Part shown: positions 11,665 through 22,880 of the stretch, piece by piece
Position numbering within the stretch: the first letter of the stretch is position 1
Layout: each line of letters begins with the position of its first letter
NCBI RefSeq assembly: GCF_902686445.1
Contig: NC_062217.1
Span: 173,975,598-174,039,597 of the forward strand
Reading direction: 5' to 3'
Origin: Sciurus carolinensis
Taxonomy: Eukaryota > Chordata > Mammalia > Rodentia > Sciuridae
DNA length: 64,000 nucleotides
Position numbers and translations under genes: made by a program
Notes under the pieces: model-generated
Seen by the model: only the letters and a program-made list of their open reading frames with translations
Databases searched by the model: none
Told to the model about the DNA's origin: nothing

Positions 11665-11790
11665 TTAATGGTAGTTACTTTTAGTAATGAGGTTATGGGT
11701 GACTTATTTTTCATTTCTCTATATTTTTAAAATTTTCTTTAATAAGTATGGATTTCAAGTACAATGTTTAATGTTTTAAAACAAACCTGG
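11665..11790 (+). mobile_element. Old L1M 3' UTR, downstream of the LTR
   Basis: GGTAGTTACTTTTAGTAATG and TCTATATTTTTAAAATTTTC match the end of an old L1 3' UTR and plausibly continue the fragment ending at 11,268, so the LTR landed inside this L1. Confidence 0.55.
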
Positions 11791-14009
11791 AAATAAATTA
11801 TTTTAAAAGGAGTCAAGATATTTCAAATGATATTAATAGATCTATCTTTATTAACAACTTAACATGCAAATTTTCTGAAATGTGTTTTATAATTTGTTGG
11901 TTTAGAAGCATCCATAAACTTATTTTGTGAAATTATTAAAAGGTATGTATACTTCAGTTTTTTCAGCCCCTCCACAAAATAAACAGTGACAGATTATAAA
12001 AAACAAACTGCAAAATGAAAATCGAAAATTTATCTAATGGAATACAAACAAAAATGCTTAGTCTGTTTCCTCAGGGTGTGAGGAAAAGGTCTTTTCCTCC
12101 TTCTTGACAAGAAACAAAGAGGAAGTGCTTTAAGGGATGATCCCATTTCATGCTCGTCATGGGCTGCATCAAAGCCTAATTTAGCAAGACCCTCGCAGGT
12201 CTGCCTGTGAGCCGATCTGCTTTGGTATCTGTGGTGCTGACCAGAGTGTGGCTGGGGAGAGTGGTCCTGGTGAGGACCTGCCCTGCCCAGGGGCCACCCA
12301 GGCCACCCAGCAGGGTGCAGCCTATGCACACAGCCTGTTCCAACAGGGCACAATGCTACTCCAGGGAGGGATGGCCAGATGATCCTGCCCGCCTTTAAGG
12401 ATGACAGCTGCCTATGGTGATGTGGGGGTGTCAGTACGCAGCAGCATTAAGAACCATTGAAGGAAGTCCACATTGGAGGGCCCCTGTGCCAGCAGCCAGC
12501 GGTGGCTACTGGGGATGCATACCTGTTTCCTGCTGCATCCTCTGTGTCCATCCGTGATGGGCAGGTGTTATTTCCATGAGGGTAAAAAGGCACTTGAAAT
12601 GAGGAATCCTACCGTGCCTCACGGCTTTAGGGCTACGGGCCTTAAAGAGGAGCGCTGGTCAGGGAGCAGATGCTGTGCTGGTGGCTGGGGTGATTCTGGA
12701 GCTGGTGAGGTGGGTCAGAGGCCGGGGGCATCCATGACAGCCAGGCAGTGGAGGTGGGCTGGAGGTCGTGCTCCACACTGCCACACCTGAGGGCAGCACG
12801 GCCAACGGTGAGGCGGGTGGTGCAGGGTAGCAGAGTAGGGTGGGTCTGAGGGGCACGAGCACAGGAGGGGCGGCTAGGCCGGGCCTTCAGAGCACTCTGC
12901 CGGTCACCTGCACCGCCCTGAGAAGGCAGAGGAAACACGGACGCCAACCCTTCAGGGACCTGTCACAAGCCCTCCGTCCAGGCTCTTCTGCCACCTGACG
13001 TGCGGGCACTGTGGTGAGCTGGGCAGGCCCGCCCGGGCGGTCTCCTTCCCTCTGGCCATCTCCACACTGTGGTACCCGCCAGGACCCAGCTGTCAGAGGA
13101 CACTTGCCTCATCTGCAGGGATCTGCAGCAGCAGCAGCCACGCCCTCCAGCTGGGCTCTCATCTCCAATGCCCAGGTGACCCACAGCTTCTACCCCCACC
13201 ACGCAGATGGGAGACCAAGGGGACACACCAAGGTCCCACGTGTGACCCGGGTCTGCAGATTCTGGCGTGGGCACCTCTGCGGGGAAGGATGATGCCGGGG
13301 GGCTGTTTCACACATATCAACCACCAGGGTGATTTCTGTGAGGCTGCATTTGCCAAAATACACAGCCATGGACACATGGGCATCTCTGTGAGTTTGGGGG
13401 AAAAGGAAAAGTTTACACACAAAAATAATGCATTTTTTTTCCCCCATAACCATCATGGTGTGTATCTCATTTTGAAAAGATAACAAACTACAACTCTTTG
13501 AAAAAATTGTGCATAAAGAACAAATCCCAACACCTTTTCCTGCTCTGGCACAAAGCTGTGGATGTTTGGGCATGGGCTGGCGTTGTCTAGGCTGCTCTGG
13601 CCCTGGCGCCTCGCTCAGCTTCATGGCAGTGTGTCCTTGATCCTGGACGATCCACCTGCAAGGGGCACTGCACTGGTGACCCTGCACTGCTGTGTCTTCC
13701 CTGCTCCTTCTCCGAAGCATCGAACTCCCCCAGGACCACACAGCACACCATTTACAGGCTGGCTCTTCCACAGGTCAGTGCCGCGGACGTTCCCGGCAGG
13801 GAGCATGGCCTGTGGAATAACGTGATGAGAGCGTGGAGTGCACAGGGACACGGCCCTCCAGCTGTAGAAGGTTGAAGAACCCGAGAGCGATTCTCTAATC
13901 CAGTGACTTCTTTAGGACCTTGTCTATCACGAAACAGGCCATCCTAGGAAGCTTTCAAACCCGGAGAAAATAACACTGGCCTCCACAGTGAGATGATACA
14001 TGAAACCCA
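11791..14009. other. Unique sequence
   Basis: AT-rich to about 12,060, then GC-rich. No repeat family or gene was recognised. Open frames at 12,473-12,790 and 13,190-13,771 overlap frames on the other strand and lack recognisable features. Confidence 0.45.
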
Positions 14010-14824
14010 AGAGAAAATGAGCAATTTCCATTTTAATATAAAGTGGGTCCTGTCCCTGTTAACTTCAATGGAGAACTACACAGAACAGATTGGATACTAG
14101 CATTTAATAAAATTCACTTCAAGATTATAGAGCATTTACGTATAAAAATAAATCTTTTAATTAAAAGGAGTTTATGAGTAGCCCTAAATATATCCACAAA
14201 ACAATTCCAAAGTATAAAAGCAAGGAGACATCTGGATATGATTCCCTAAGCCACCGGGCTCCCAAACCTCACAGGGTGCTTGATACAAAACTTCTTTAAC
14301 TTTTAAATAATGCAGCTGACTTCCCACTCAAGCAAGACACATTTGAAAGGTAGCTGTAGTGAGTCAAATGACTTGGGGCCTCTCTAGAAGTAACGCAGGC
14401 TATGCCAGCTCTTGTGCAGAGGACACCGGGATTTACCTGAACGAGAGGTAAACAATCCCGCAGCAGAGAGCGCCAGGCTGCTGTTTGAACAGGTGGGCGC
14501 CCAACCCCATCTGTAAGGGATTTACATTTGCTGTCACATGGAGGATTCAGAGCCGAAATTGGGAATCTTCCCTTTTCCAGTTTGCATCTTCTAACAGTTC
14601 TCAGTGTGGTAAAATGCCCCTGAAACGATTAAAAGAGCACCTTGTGCAAATTAATTGACCTTGACCAGATCCATACACTTTGGCACTATGTTCACCAACA
14701 CAATGTACTACATTTAAAGCAACGACACTAACCCCTGTAACAGTGCCTTAACTTTTGAGCTGACTGCATATTTATAGTGTATAATAGATACACATGGCAA
14801 TTAAGATACTTAAAGCATTTCCAA
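14010..14824. other. Repeat-free AT-rich stretch, possible conserved non-coding DNA
   Basis: About 0.8 kb with no recognisable repeats in a repeat-rich neighbourhood. It includes homeodomain-like TAAT sites such as GTGCAAATTAATTGACC near 14,646. Any function is inference only. Confidence 0.3.
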
Positions 14825-14865
14825 TACTGCCTGGCACATACAAGGTTCTCAATAAGTATCATGTC
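14825..14865 (+). mobile_element. MIR or L2 3' end remnant
   Basis: CTGCCTGGCACATACAAGGT followed by CTCAATAAGTATCA is the typical 3' end of MIR/L2 elements. Only this short piece is legible. Confidence 0.4.
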
Positions 14866-17734
14866 CTGTTCTCCTACAGAAAGAAAATGAAAAATCATTT
14901 ACCTAATCATAAAATAAATTTTAAAAAATGGTGTTGCCTAAATGCTGGATCAGGATTCAAGACAAGAGCAGCAGAGCATGCTCCTCACTGGGGACATCTG
15001 GAAGGGGCCCCAAGTACACAGCCATCCCTGCCAGGACCCTGCCCTCCCGCCCTGCAGCAGGCCTCCCACCTCTGCACCTTCCCACAAGTATAACTGGGAG
15101 ACCAGATGGCTGGGACAGAGCTGGCCAGAGGCTGCACCGCCATTCAGGGAGAAGTCTTGCCAGCAGCCAGGGATCTCAGTCACACACAGCAGTGTGGCTC
15201 CTGGCCCACAGGCAGAGGCAGGCTGGGCATCCTTGCCTAAAGGACTGCCCTGGAATGACAATAGGCTCCCTGGGCTGGCTGAGGCCCAGGAAGGCTGGGG
15301 TAGGCTAGGTGGTGAGGGGACGAGGTAGGCCAGTCCATGAAGGCACCCATTTCCCAGAAGGCAGGTCCTCCCCTGAGCCACAGGGGCCTGGATGGAGACT
15401 CAGGCCTTGCCTGGAAGACCCACAGGTGGCAGTGTACCACTGCACAGAGGGCAACTGGAACAAAGTGCCATGGGAGCCAGGGAAGGAAGCTCACGCGTCT
15501 ACCAGACGAGGGGCGAAGAAGGCTTCATGTAGGGAGAGGTGTCTTGGGTGGGCCATGACAGAGCAAGAGGATCTTACAAGGCTGGAGGGGCCTCCTAGGC
15601 AGTGAGAAGAGCCTGAGGTCAGAACATTCCAGAATTGGAGAAGCAGTCATAACAAGAGCCGGCGGTGCTAGCACGTGGTGGGGACAGGCTCCGTCTGCAA
15701 GGTCAGGTGTGCTGAGGCTGTGAGTGCTGCGCTCCATGAGGAGTACAGGTGTCGGACTCAGCCAGGCCGTGTTCCCGCAGCATGCTAAAATCACAGAAGG
15801 GCCTTCGGAAACAGTCTCAAGGTCATTCACAGACCTGTGGACATGGTCTCCTGCAGTGGGGCAGAGAACACATTTCCTGGACTTCCCTGCCAGGAGACTC
15901 TTCAGCCACAAGTCCCTTGGGGCTGTGAGGACAGAGTGAGAGGAAGCAGGGACCATGCTTCTTACTTAATTTCATCCTCATCACCACAGTCATCAATACC
16001 AGGAGGTTCAAAAAACAATTTTAAAGGTATTCACAGAGACCTGTCACTCCTGCCCCCGCCCCGTCTCTTCCTGCCCCAGGAGGAGGGCATTTGGAAGACA
16101 TGCTGGAGGCAGAATGGAAAACACCTGGGTCTAAGACAGACAGCCGCATCCACATGAGGCCTGAAATCTGAAGAACCCTTAGAAATCGCGTGTGTAATCT
16201 CACCCCTGCTCTGTGCCCTCTTCACTCTGCTCCACACATGCAGTGTGCCACCGACTCTCCAGCCTGGGGCCCACAGGGACACCTCAGAGCAGCCTGATGT
16301 CCTTGACGAACACACAGGTGACACACACCAGCCACTAGAGGCACATCTGATGACTGCCTGGGCACAGGGTCCAAGATTTGCCAAGTCAGGAAAGAGTGCA
16401 GGGTCCCTCTGCCTCGAGCGCAACTTACTCCAGGTGATTAAAAGGCCTTGTTTTGTCTGACTGGCCTCCCACAGGGACCTGATACGCAGTATTGGGAAAC
16501 ACCGCTTTTGGTAAAATGCAATTCCATCGTTCTCCTACCAAGCAAGCGAGGAAGATGCTTTTGGACACTTTGATCTGCCTCTCCTGGGGCTCGGGCTGCT
16601 TCCAGCCATGTTCCCTGCACAGCCCCATCCTCCCTGCTTCCTCACGGCAGCCCGTGCAGCCTCAGGGTCTCCCTGCTCTGCAGCGATCTCACTAGGTGCT
16701 CACCACAACTCCCACCCCTTTCAAACTTTCCACTTCCTGTTCTAGAGACCCACCTCTGCAGGGGTCTGCAGAGCAAGCAGGGCCCACAGGAGCCCACCTT
16801 ACTCCACTGGCACTGTCCCATGAGAGACACATGCTGACACCTTCTTCCACGATGAATCCAGTTACAATGCCACCTGTGCATACTGGGAAGAGAGGCTTTG
16901 CCACATACCATTCTACCCATTTGCTAAACCATTTTTCATTAATGTGTAGAATACTGGCTTTGAGATTTTCAGCTGCCCCTGAGTTACTATCAGTGTGATA
17001 AAACAGCAGCAGTTATTTGTGAACTAAAACTGTCCATGATTCCTGCCATTGCCTTAGGAATCATTTCTTTCTTTAACAGTAGACTTGTCTTTAGCGCCAC
17101 AAAACAGGTCCTTCCTCAAAGGCCTGGACTACTTCAAAGGCTACAAGGAAATCTTGACTTCTAAGACAATCATCCTTATTCTGCTGGCATGAGTCTTTGT
17201 ATAATGAAATATCTTTATAATACCTACATCAGTCCATGCCAATTTAACATGCATTATACATGTGTCCCATCTTCCTCCCTTCCTCTTGGAGGGAATTGCT
17301 ACTCTAAGAGAGCATGCATGCATCCTTCTGTATCAGTTATTTTCAAAAGGAAGTAGATGGTAGTCTTAAAGGGGTTACTGCAAAGGGATCACTCACAAAG
17401 CTGTACAAGGGAGCCACAAGAGACAGTGTAGGGCTCGAGCAAAGTGAGGGGAGGAGCAAGCAGTTACCAGAACCTGGACAGAGAATGTGTTATGGTTGCT
17501 GGCTGCTTGAAAGAAACAGTGACATTGGCCATGGCACACCTCAAGTACCCTACCCTCCCTCTCCAATCTTCTGCTGCCTTCCGACATGTCCCCAGTGGCT
17601 GAATTCACAGACAAATAAGAGAGTCCAGGTATCGCACTGACATAGACCATGCAGCCTGGCTCCTGGATAGAAGGCAGAGAAAGATGGACAGTGGATGTGG
17701 AGAGGAAAATGAAATAGAAATCCCAGGCACTGAA
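14866..17734. other. Unique sequence, 2.9 kb
   Basis: GC-rich until about 16,900, then AT-rich. A weak MIR-like piece may lie at 15,960-16,010. No exon was supported. Confidence 0.45.
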
Positions 17735-17882
17735 CATATAAGATAAAGATTTTAAATCAGCTACTTTAAGTATGTTCAAAGAACTGAAGGAAACCACAAT
17801 AAAAAATTAAAGGAAAGCAGAAGAACAATGTTTCATAAAATAGAGAAGAATTGTCAGTGAATAGAGAGAAATCACACACACA

Positions 17883-17926
<44 letters not shown>

Positions 17927-18640
17927 AGAAATTCTAGAGTTGAGATATATAATAACTGGAATGAAAAATTTACCCAAGAGAAATTGAGCAAGCAGAAGAA
18001 AGAGCCAGCAAACCTGAAGTCAATTGAAATTATCTAGTTTCAAACATTAAGAAAAAAGACTGAAAAAAAAAAAATGAACAGAGCCCCAGGGACTGATAGA
18101 ACACCATAAAGTGTACCAATATGCACATAAACAGGAGTCTCAGAGGGAAGAGAGAAAGAGGAAGGTGAAAATAATATTTGAATACTAGCCCCAAATTTAC
18201 CAACTTTGTTGAAAACATTTATTTATACATTCATGAAGCTCAATGAATTACAACTAGAATAAGCCAAAAGGGATTCATAGTTAGACACATCATAATAAAA
18301 TTATCAAAACTCAAAGAATCTTGAAAGCAGGAAGGGAGAAATAACATATTGTGTACAAGTGATCCTCAATAATATTAAGAGCTGACTTCTCATCAGAAAT
18401 CATGGAATCCAGAAGGTAGTAAGATGACACAATTCTGAAGTACTGAAGACTTGTCAACCAAGAATTCTATACCCAACAAAACAATCCTTTAAAAATGAAA
18501 CATAAATTAAGACATTCTTAGGCAAACAAAACCAGAAAACATACCACTTATAAATCTGTACAAATACTGAAGGGAGTCCATAAAAGGACAATAGACAGTA
18601 ACTCATGTCCACTTAAAGAAATAATGTGAATAAGGTATTT
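17735..18640 (+). mobile_element. Old L1M ORF1 3' part and inter-ORF linker
   Basis: The tract follows L1 ORF1: GATTTTAAATCAGCTACTTT AAG, then AAATTCTAGAGTTGAGATAT, AAAATGAACAGAGCCCCAGG, GTTAGACACATCATAATAAA, CAACCAAGAATTCTATACCC and finally GGGAGTCCATAAAAGGACA with CAGTAACTCATG. Frames are broken and a CA microsatellite has grown inside it. Confidence 0.85.
17873..17926. repeat. (CA)n microsatellite
   Basis: A nearly pure CA tract of about 54 bp with one GA interruption, inside the old L1 ORF1 fragment. Confidence 0.97.
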
Positions 18641-18689
18641 TCTCTACTTGATTATCATCAGAGAATAAGATTGTTTTTGCCTATTCCTC

Positions 18690-18982
18690 TTCTATTCAAC
18701 AACCCTGCTGAATATTAGTTCTAGTAATTTATCTGTAGATTTTCTTGAATATTTTATGTAGATAATTATATCATCTGGAAATAACAACTTAGATTTTTTT
18801 TCCTTTTATTTCTTTTTTCTTATTGTGCTAGCTAGGAACCTTGTTATATGGAGAGGAAGTAATAACAACATGCATCTTCTCTTTTTCTCTTCAACAATAG
18901 AAACATTGCAATAAATATCTTGTTCCTTAATCTTTAGCAGGATAAACTCTTCCACTTATGATCTGCTAAGTTGTTATTGTTG

Positions 18983-19021
<39 letters not shown>

Positions 19022-19161
19022 GGATTTGGAAATAAGTGCGGACTGTATTGGCATCTATTAAGAAAATAATTTCTTTTTTTTCCTCCCTCGATCAGAAAAT
19101 GTAGTCATTTTCTATTAAATGATCCACGTGTTCTTTCTTATAGGGTCTTTTCAACCTGTAG
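18690..19161 (-). mobile_element. Old L1M ORF2 fragment, antisense
   Basis: CAACCCTGCTGAATATTAGT and ATCATCTGGAAATAACAACT, then TATTGGCATCTATTAAGAAA are the reverse complement of the L1 reverse transcriptase region. This is the sequence into which the young L1 (19,177-21,256) was inserted. Confidence 0.65.
18982..19021. repeat. (ATA)n microsatellite
   Basis: About 13 units of a trinucleotide ATA/AAT repeat. Confidence 0.97.
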
Positions 19162-19174
19162 AAACAGGTAGCTT
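19162..19174. repeat. Target-site duplication, left copy
   Basis: AAACAGGTAGCTT, repeated exactly at 21,257-21,269, flanks the young rearranged L1. Confidence 0.88.
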
Positions 19175-19176
19175 CC

Positions 19177-19434
19177 AGGTCTCTTATTCTTCCAGATGAA
19201 GTTCATGATTGCTTTCTCTATTTCTATGAGGAATGTCATTGGGATTTTAATTGGAATTGCACTGAATCTGTATAGCACCTTTGGTAGAATGATCATTTTG
19301 ACAATATTAATTCTGTCTATCCATGAACATGGGAGATCTTTCCATCTTCTAAGGTTTTCTTCAATTTCTTTCTTTAGTGTTCTGTAGTTTTCATTGTAGA
19401 GATTTTTTCACCCCTTTTGTTAGATTGATTCCCA

Positions 19435-19467
<33 letters not shown>

Positions 19468-20030
19468 AGGCTATTGTGACTGGAGTGGTTTTCCTAATTT
19501 CTCTTTCAGAGGATTCATCACTTCTGAATAGAAGTGCATTAAACTTATGCCTGTTGATTTTATATCCTGCTACTTTGCTGAATTCATTTATTAGTTCTAG
19601 AAATTTTCTAGTGGAGTTTTTGGGTTACCTAAATATAGAATCATGTCATCAGCAAATAGTGACAGCTCGAGTTCTTCTTTTTCTATTCGTATCCTTTTAA
19701 TTTCTTTGGTCTGTCTAATTGCTCTGTCCAGTGTTTCAAGGATGATGTTGAATAGAAGTGGTGAAAGAGGGCATCCCTATGTTGTTCCAGTTTTTAGAGG
19801 GAATGCTTTCAGTTTTTCTCTGTTTAGAATAATGCAGGCCATGGGCTTAGCACAGATAAGACTTTACAATGTTGAGGTATGTTCCTACTACCCCTATTTT
19901 TTCTAATGTTTTAAGCATGAAGGGGTACTGTATTTCATCAAATGCTTTCTCAGCATCTATTGAAGTAATCATATGATTCTTAACTTTAAAATCTATTGAT
20001 GTGATGAATTATGTTTATTGATTTCCGGAT
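19177..20030 (-). mobile_element. Young L1, inverted 5' segment
   Basis: The reverse complement of L1 ORF2, from the reverse transcriptase region (CATCAAATGCTTTCTCAGCA near 19,938) to the post-RT region (GATGAAGTTCATGATTGC near 19,194). It belongs to the same insertion as 20,031-21,256. The last 22 bp of this segment, 19,177-19,198, are the reverse complement of the first 22 bp of the forward segment, 20,031-20,052, so both arms were copied from overlapping RNA. Frames are broken. A poly-T run sits inside at 19,437-19,466. Confidence 0.9.
19437..19466. repeat. Poly-T tract
   Basis: Thirty consecutive T within the inverted L1 arm, where related L1 copies have only a short run, so it is probably a later expansion. 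Confidence 0.95.
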
Positions 20031-21256
20031 CATCTGGAAGAATAAGAGACCTCAAATAGCCAAAACAATCCTGAGCAGAAAAAGTGAAGCAGGAGGTATC
20101 ACAATACCAGACCTTAAACTATACTACAGAGCAAAAGTAACAAAAATGGCATGGTATTGACACCAAACCAGACAGACAGACCCATGGTACAGAATAGAAG
20201 ACACAGAGACAAACTCACATAAATACAGTTACCTCATACTAGACAAAGGAGCCAAAAACACACAATGCAGAAAAGATAGCCTGTTCAACAAATGGTGCTG
20301 GGAAAACTGGAAATCCACATGCAGTAAAATGAAATTAAACCTCTCTCTCTCCTCAAGTCAAAAATGGATCAAGAACTTAGGAATCAGACCAGAGACCCTG
20401 TACCAAATAGAAGACAAAGTAGGCCTGAATCTTCATCATGTTGGCTTAGGATCAGACTTCCTCAACAAGAGTTCAACATTTCTAGTAATTAGAGAAATGC
20501 AAATTAAAACAATTCTAAGATTTCATCTTACTCCAATTAGAATGGGTATTATCAAGAACACAAACAATAATAGATGTTGGTGTGCAGGCAGGAAAAAAGG
20601 CACACTTTTACACTGCTAGTGGAGTTGCAAATTGATCCAGCCACTCTGGAAAGCAGTGTGGAGAATCCTCAGAAAACTTGGAATGGACCCCTTTTGACCC
20701 AGTTAACCCACTCCTTAGTTTATACCCAAAAGACTTAAAATTAGCATACTACAGTAACGCAGCCATATCAATGTTTATAGCAGCTCAATTCACAATAGTT
20801 AGATTGTGAAACCAACCTAGATGCCCTTCAGCAGATGAATGGATAAAGAAACTGTGGGATATATATACACAATGGGATATTATTCAGCCACAAAGAAAAA
20901 TAATATTATGGCATTTGCAGATAAATGGATGGAATTGGAGAATATCATGCTAAGTGAAATAAGCCAATCCCAAAAAACCTAAGGCCAAATGTTTTCCCTG
21001 GTAAGTGGATGATGATATACAATGGGGGTGGCGGGGTGAGAGAAAACTGGAGGAACTTTATATTACATAGAGGGAAATGAGATGGTGGGTATGAAAAATG
21101 GCAGAACGAGACAGACATCATTACCCTATGTATATGTATGATTACACAAATGGTGTGACTCTACATCGTGTACAACCATAGAAACAAAAAGATGTACCCC
21201 ATTTGTGTATAATGAATCAAAATGCAGTCTGTAAAAATGAAAAAATAATTTTAAAA
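20031..21256 (+). mobile_element. Young L1, forward 3' segment
   Basis: Runs from CATCTGGAAGAATAAGAGAC through ORF2 C-terminal sequence (CAAATGGTGCTGGGAAAACTG, AGAGAAATGCAAATTAAAAC, CACTCTGGAAAGCAGTGTGG, TGAATGGATAAAGAAACTGT) into the 3' UTR and an A-rich end. Compared with the copy at 48,951-50,042, about 280 bp are missing at roughly 20,470-20,478, where CTCAACAAGA jumps to GTTCAACATTTCTAG. Reading frames are interrupted. It ends at the right target-site duplication (21,257-21,269). Confidence 0.92.
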
Positions 21257-21269
21257 AAACAGGTAGCTT
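21257..21269. repeat. Target-site duplication, right copy
   Basis: AAACAGGTAGCTT, the partner of 19,162-19,174. Confidence 0.88.
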
Positions 21270-21797
21270 TTTGATTACCTTCCTGGTTTCTTATATTATT
21301 GTTCTGCCTATGTTTTCTGCTAGTACCAATTTTGGAAACTACATTTCCTAGGTTGGGGGACGAGCATCACAGCACTGGTCCTCCTAGCTCTAAGCCTAGC
21401 GTAGCTGCCTATGTGCTCACACGGCTGCATGTTTCTGCACATCCCAAAGTGTTCTGGCATCTACTGTTAACAATGAGAGGCTTATTGCAGTCAAACTATT
21501 ATTCCTCCATGGATACTCAGTCCTTTTCCTCTAGCAGCACTACAGAATTTTTTCTTTGATCTTCATGCCCAGGACTCTCTGTGATTCTTCAGACATGCAA
21601 AAAGGTACAGAGAACAATATAAATAACCCTCACAAACCATCACATAACCTAAGAGTAAACATTTCAAATCTAATTGAACAGCCTCTGTATCCTAAGTCCT
21701 ACTCCCAGGAGAGTAGCTCCTTATTATGAGCTTGTTATTTATCATTTTCATAAACCTTTCTACTCTTTAGTAGATAGGTATAACCATTTTCCATTTT
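21270..21797. other. Unique AT-rich sequence
   Basis: No recognised feature. The first bases are the original continuation of the sequence interrupted at 19,174. Confidence 0.45.
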
Positions 21798-21826
21798 AAA
21801 AGTTGTACTAAATGGTATTGAATAAT

Positions 21827-21900
<74 letters not shown>

Positions 21901-21962
21901 GCATTGGGGTAACATATATAAAGTTGTAGCTAAATGGTATCAACTTTATATACCCCAATGCA
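21798..21962. repeat. CA/TA microsatellite with flanking direct and inverted repeats
   Basis: A (CA)n tract joined to a (TA)n tract (about 21,828-21,894) lies between two copies of AAAGTTGTACTAAATGGTAT (21,798-21,819 and 21,920-21,940, one extra G in the second). The second copy is the loop and part of the stem of a near-perfect inverted repeat: TGCATTGGGGT...TATAAAGTTG at 21,900-21,926 pairs with 21,941-21,962. Confidence 0.88.
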
Positions 21963-22880
21963 GTTATCCATTCCCCTAAAAATGGACATTTGTTTCTTGC
22001 TTTTTCCTGTGCAAACAGTGCCATGACAAATTTTGTGTATATATTTCTTTAGGCATCTATTAGGGCATATAACTAGGACTGCATCTTCTAGATCACCAAG
22101 AAGATTCACTGTCACCTTTCCTTGATATGTACTCTATAAAGTCATTGTGACAATTTATATTTTCTCCAAGGAAGTGAGCAGATACTGTAACTCCACAGCC
22201 TCCCTCACACTTATCACCCAATATTTTTATTTTTTGCCAATTTGATGGTTTTAATTTGCAAGCTCTTAAATTACTAGTGAAGTTGAACATCTATTTATAT
22301 TCATAGGCTATTTTGGGTTTCCTCTTCTCTCAACTGCCAGTTTGTCTACTTTGCCTATTTATCTGTTGGACTCTAATTTGCATGTTTATTCAAGACACTC
22401 ATCTTTTTATTTTGTGCAATGCAGATGCCTTTCCTGCTTTGTGACCTCTTCTTCAGTAGCAATGTGGAAATTTTGATATGCAATGTGTCCTAATGTATGT
22501 AGTTATACTCTACATTTTCTACTCAAATTTTAAGATTTTTTTTCTTTTCCTTTGGTACATTTAGGTTTGTTAACCCTCCCCACACCTTATAGAATTGAAT
22601 TTTGTGTGAGATAAAAATCTAATTTTATTTTTCCTCACATATGTGGTCCTAATACAGTTTATAGTGTAACTTTATCATTCTCAATTGATTTGTAATGCCT
22701 TCAAACTACCATATATGAGTGTTTAAAGATCTCAATTTTATTTCATTGGTCCATCTTTCTGTCTCTGAACCAATAACATTATACTAATTAACACAGCTTT
22801 GTAATATATCTTGATATCTGGTAGTTAATCTTAGTCACCCTGTTCTTGTACTTCAAAATAGTTAAGCTACATGCTTTTCT
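21963..22880 (-). mobile_element. Old L1M ORF2 3' region, antisense
   Basis: Reverse-complement landmarks of old L1 ORF2 appear in order: a TTTCTCCAAGGAAGTGAGCAG region, GATGGTTTTAATTTGCAAGC, AAGTTGAACATCTATTTATA, then TTTCATTGGTCCATCTTTCT with GTCTCTGAACC and an AGCTTTGTAATATATCTTGA step. It is strongly diverged. Confidence 0.7.
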
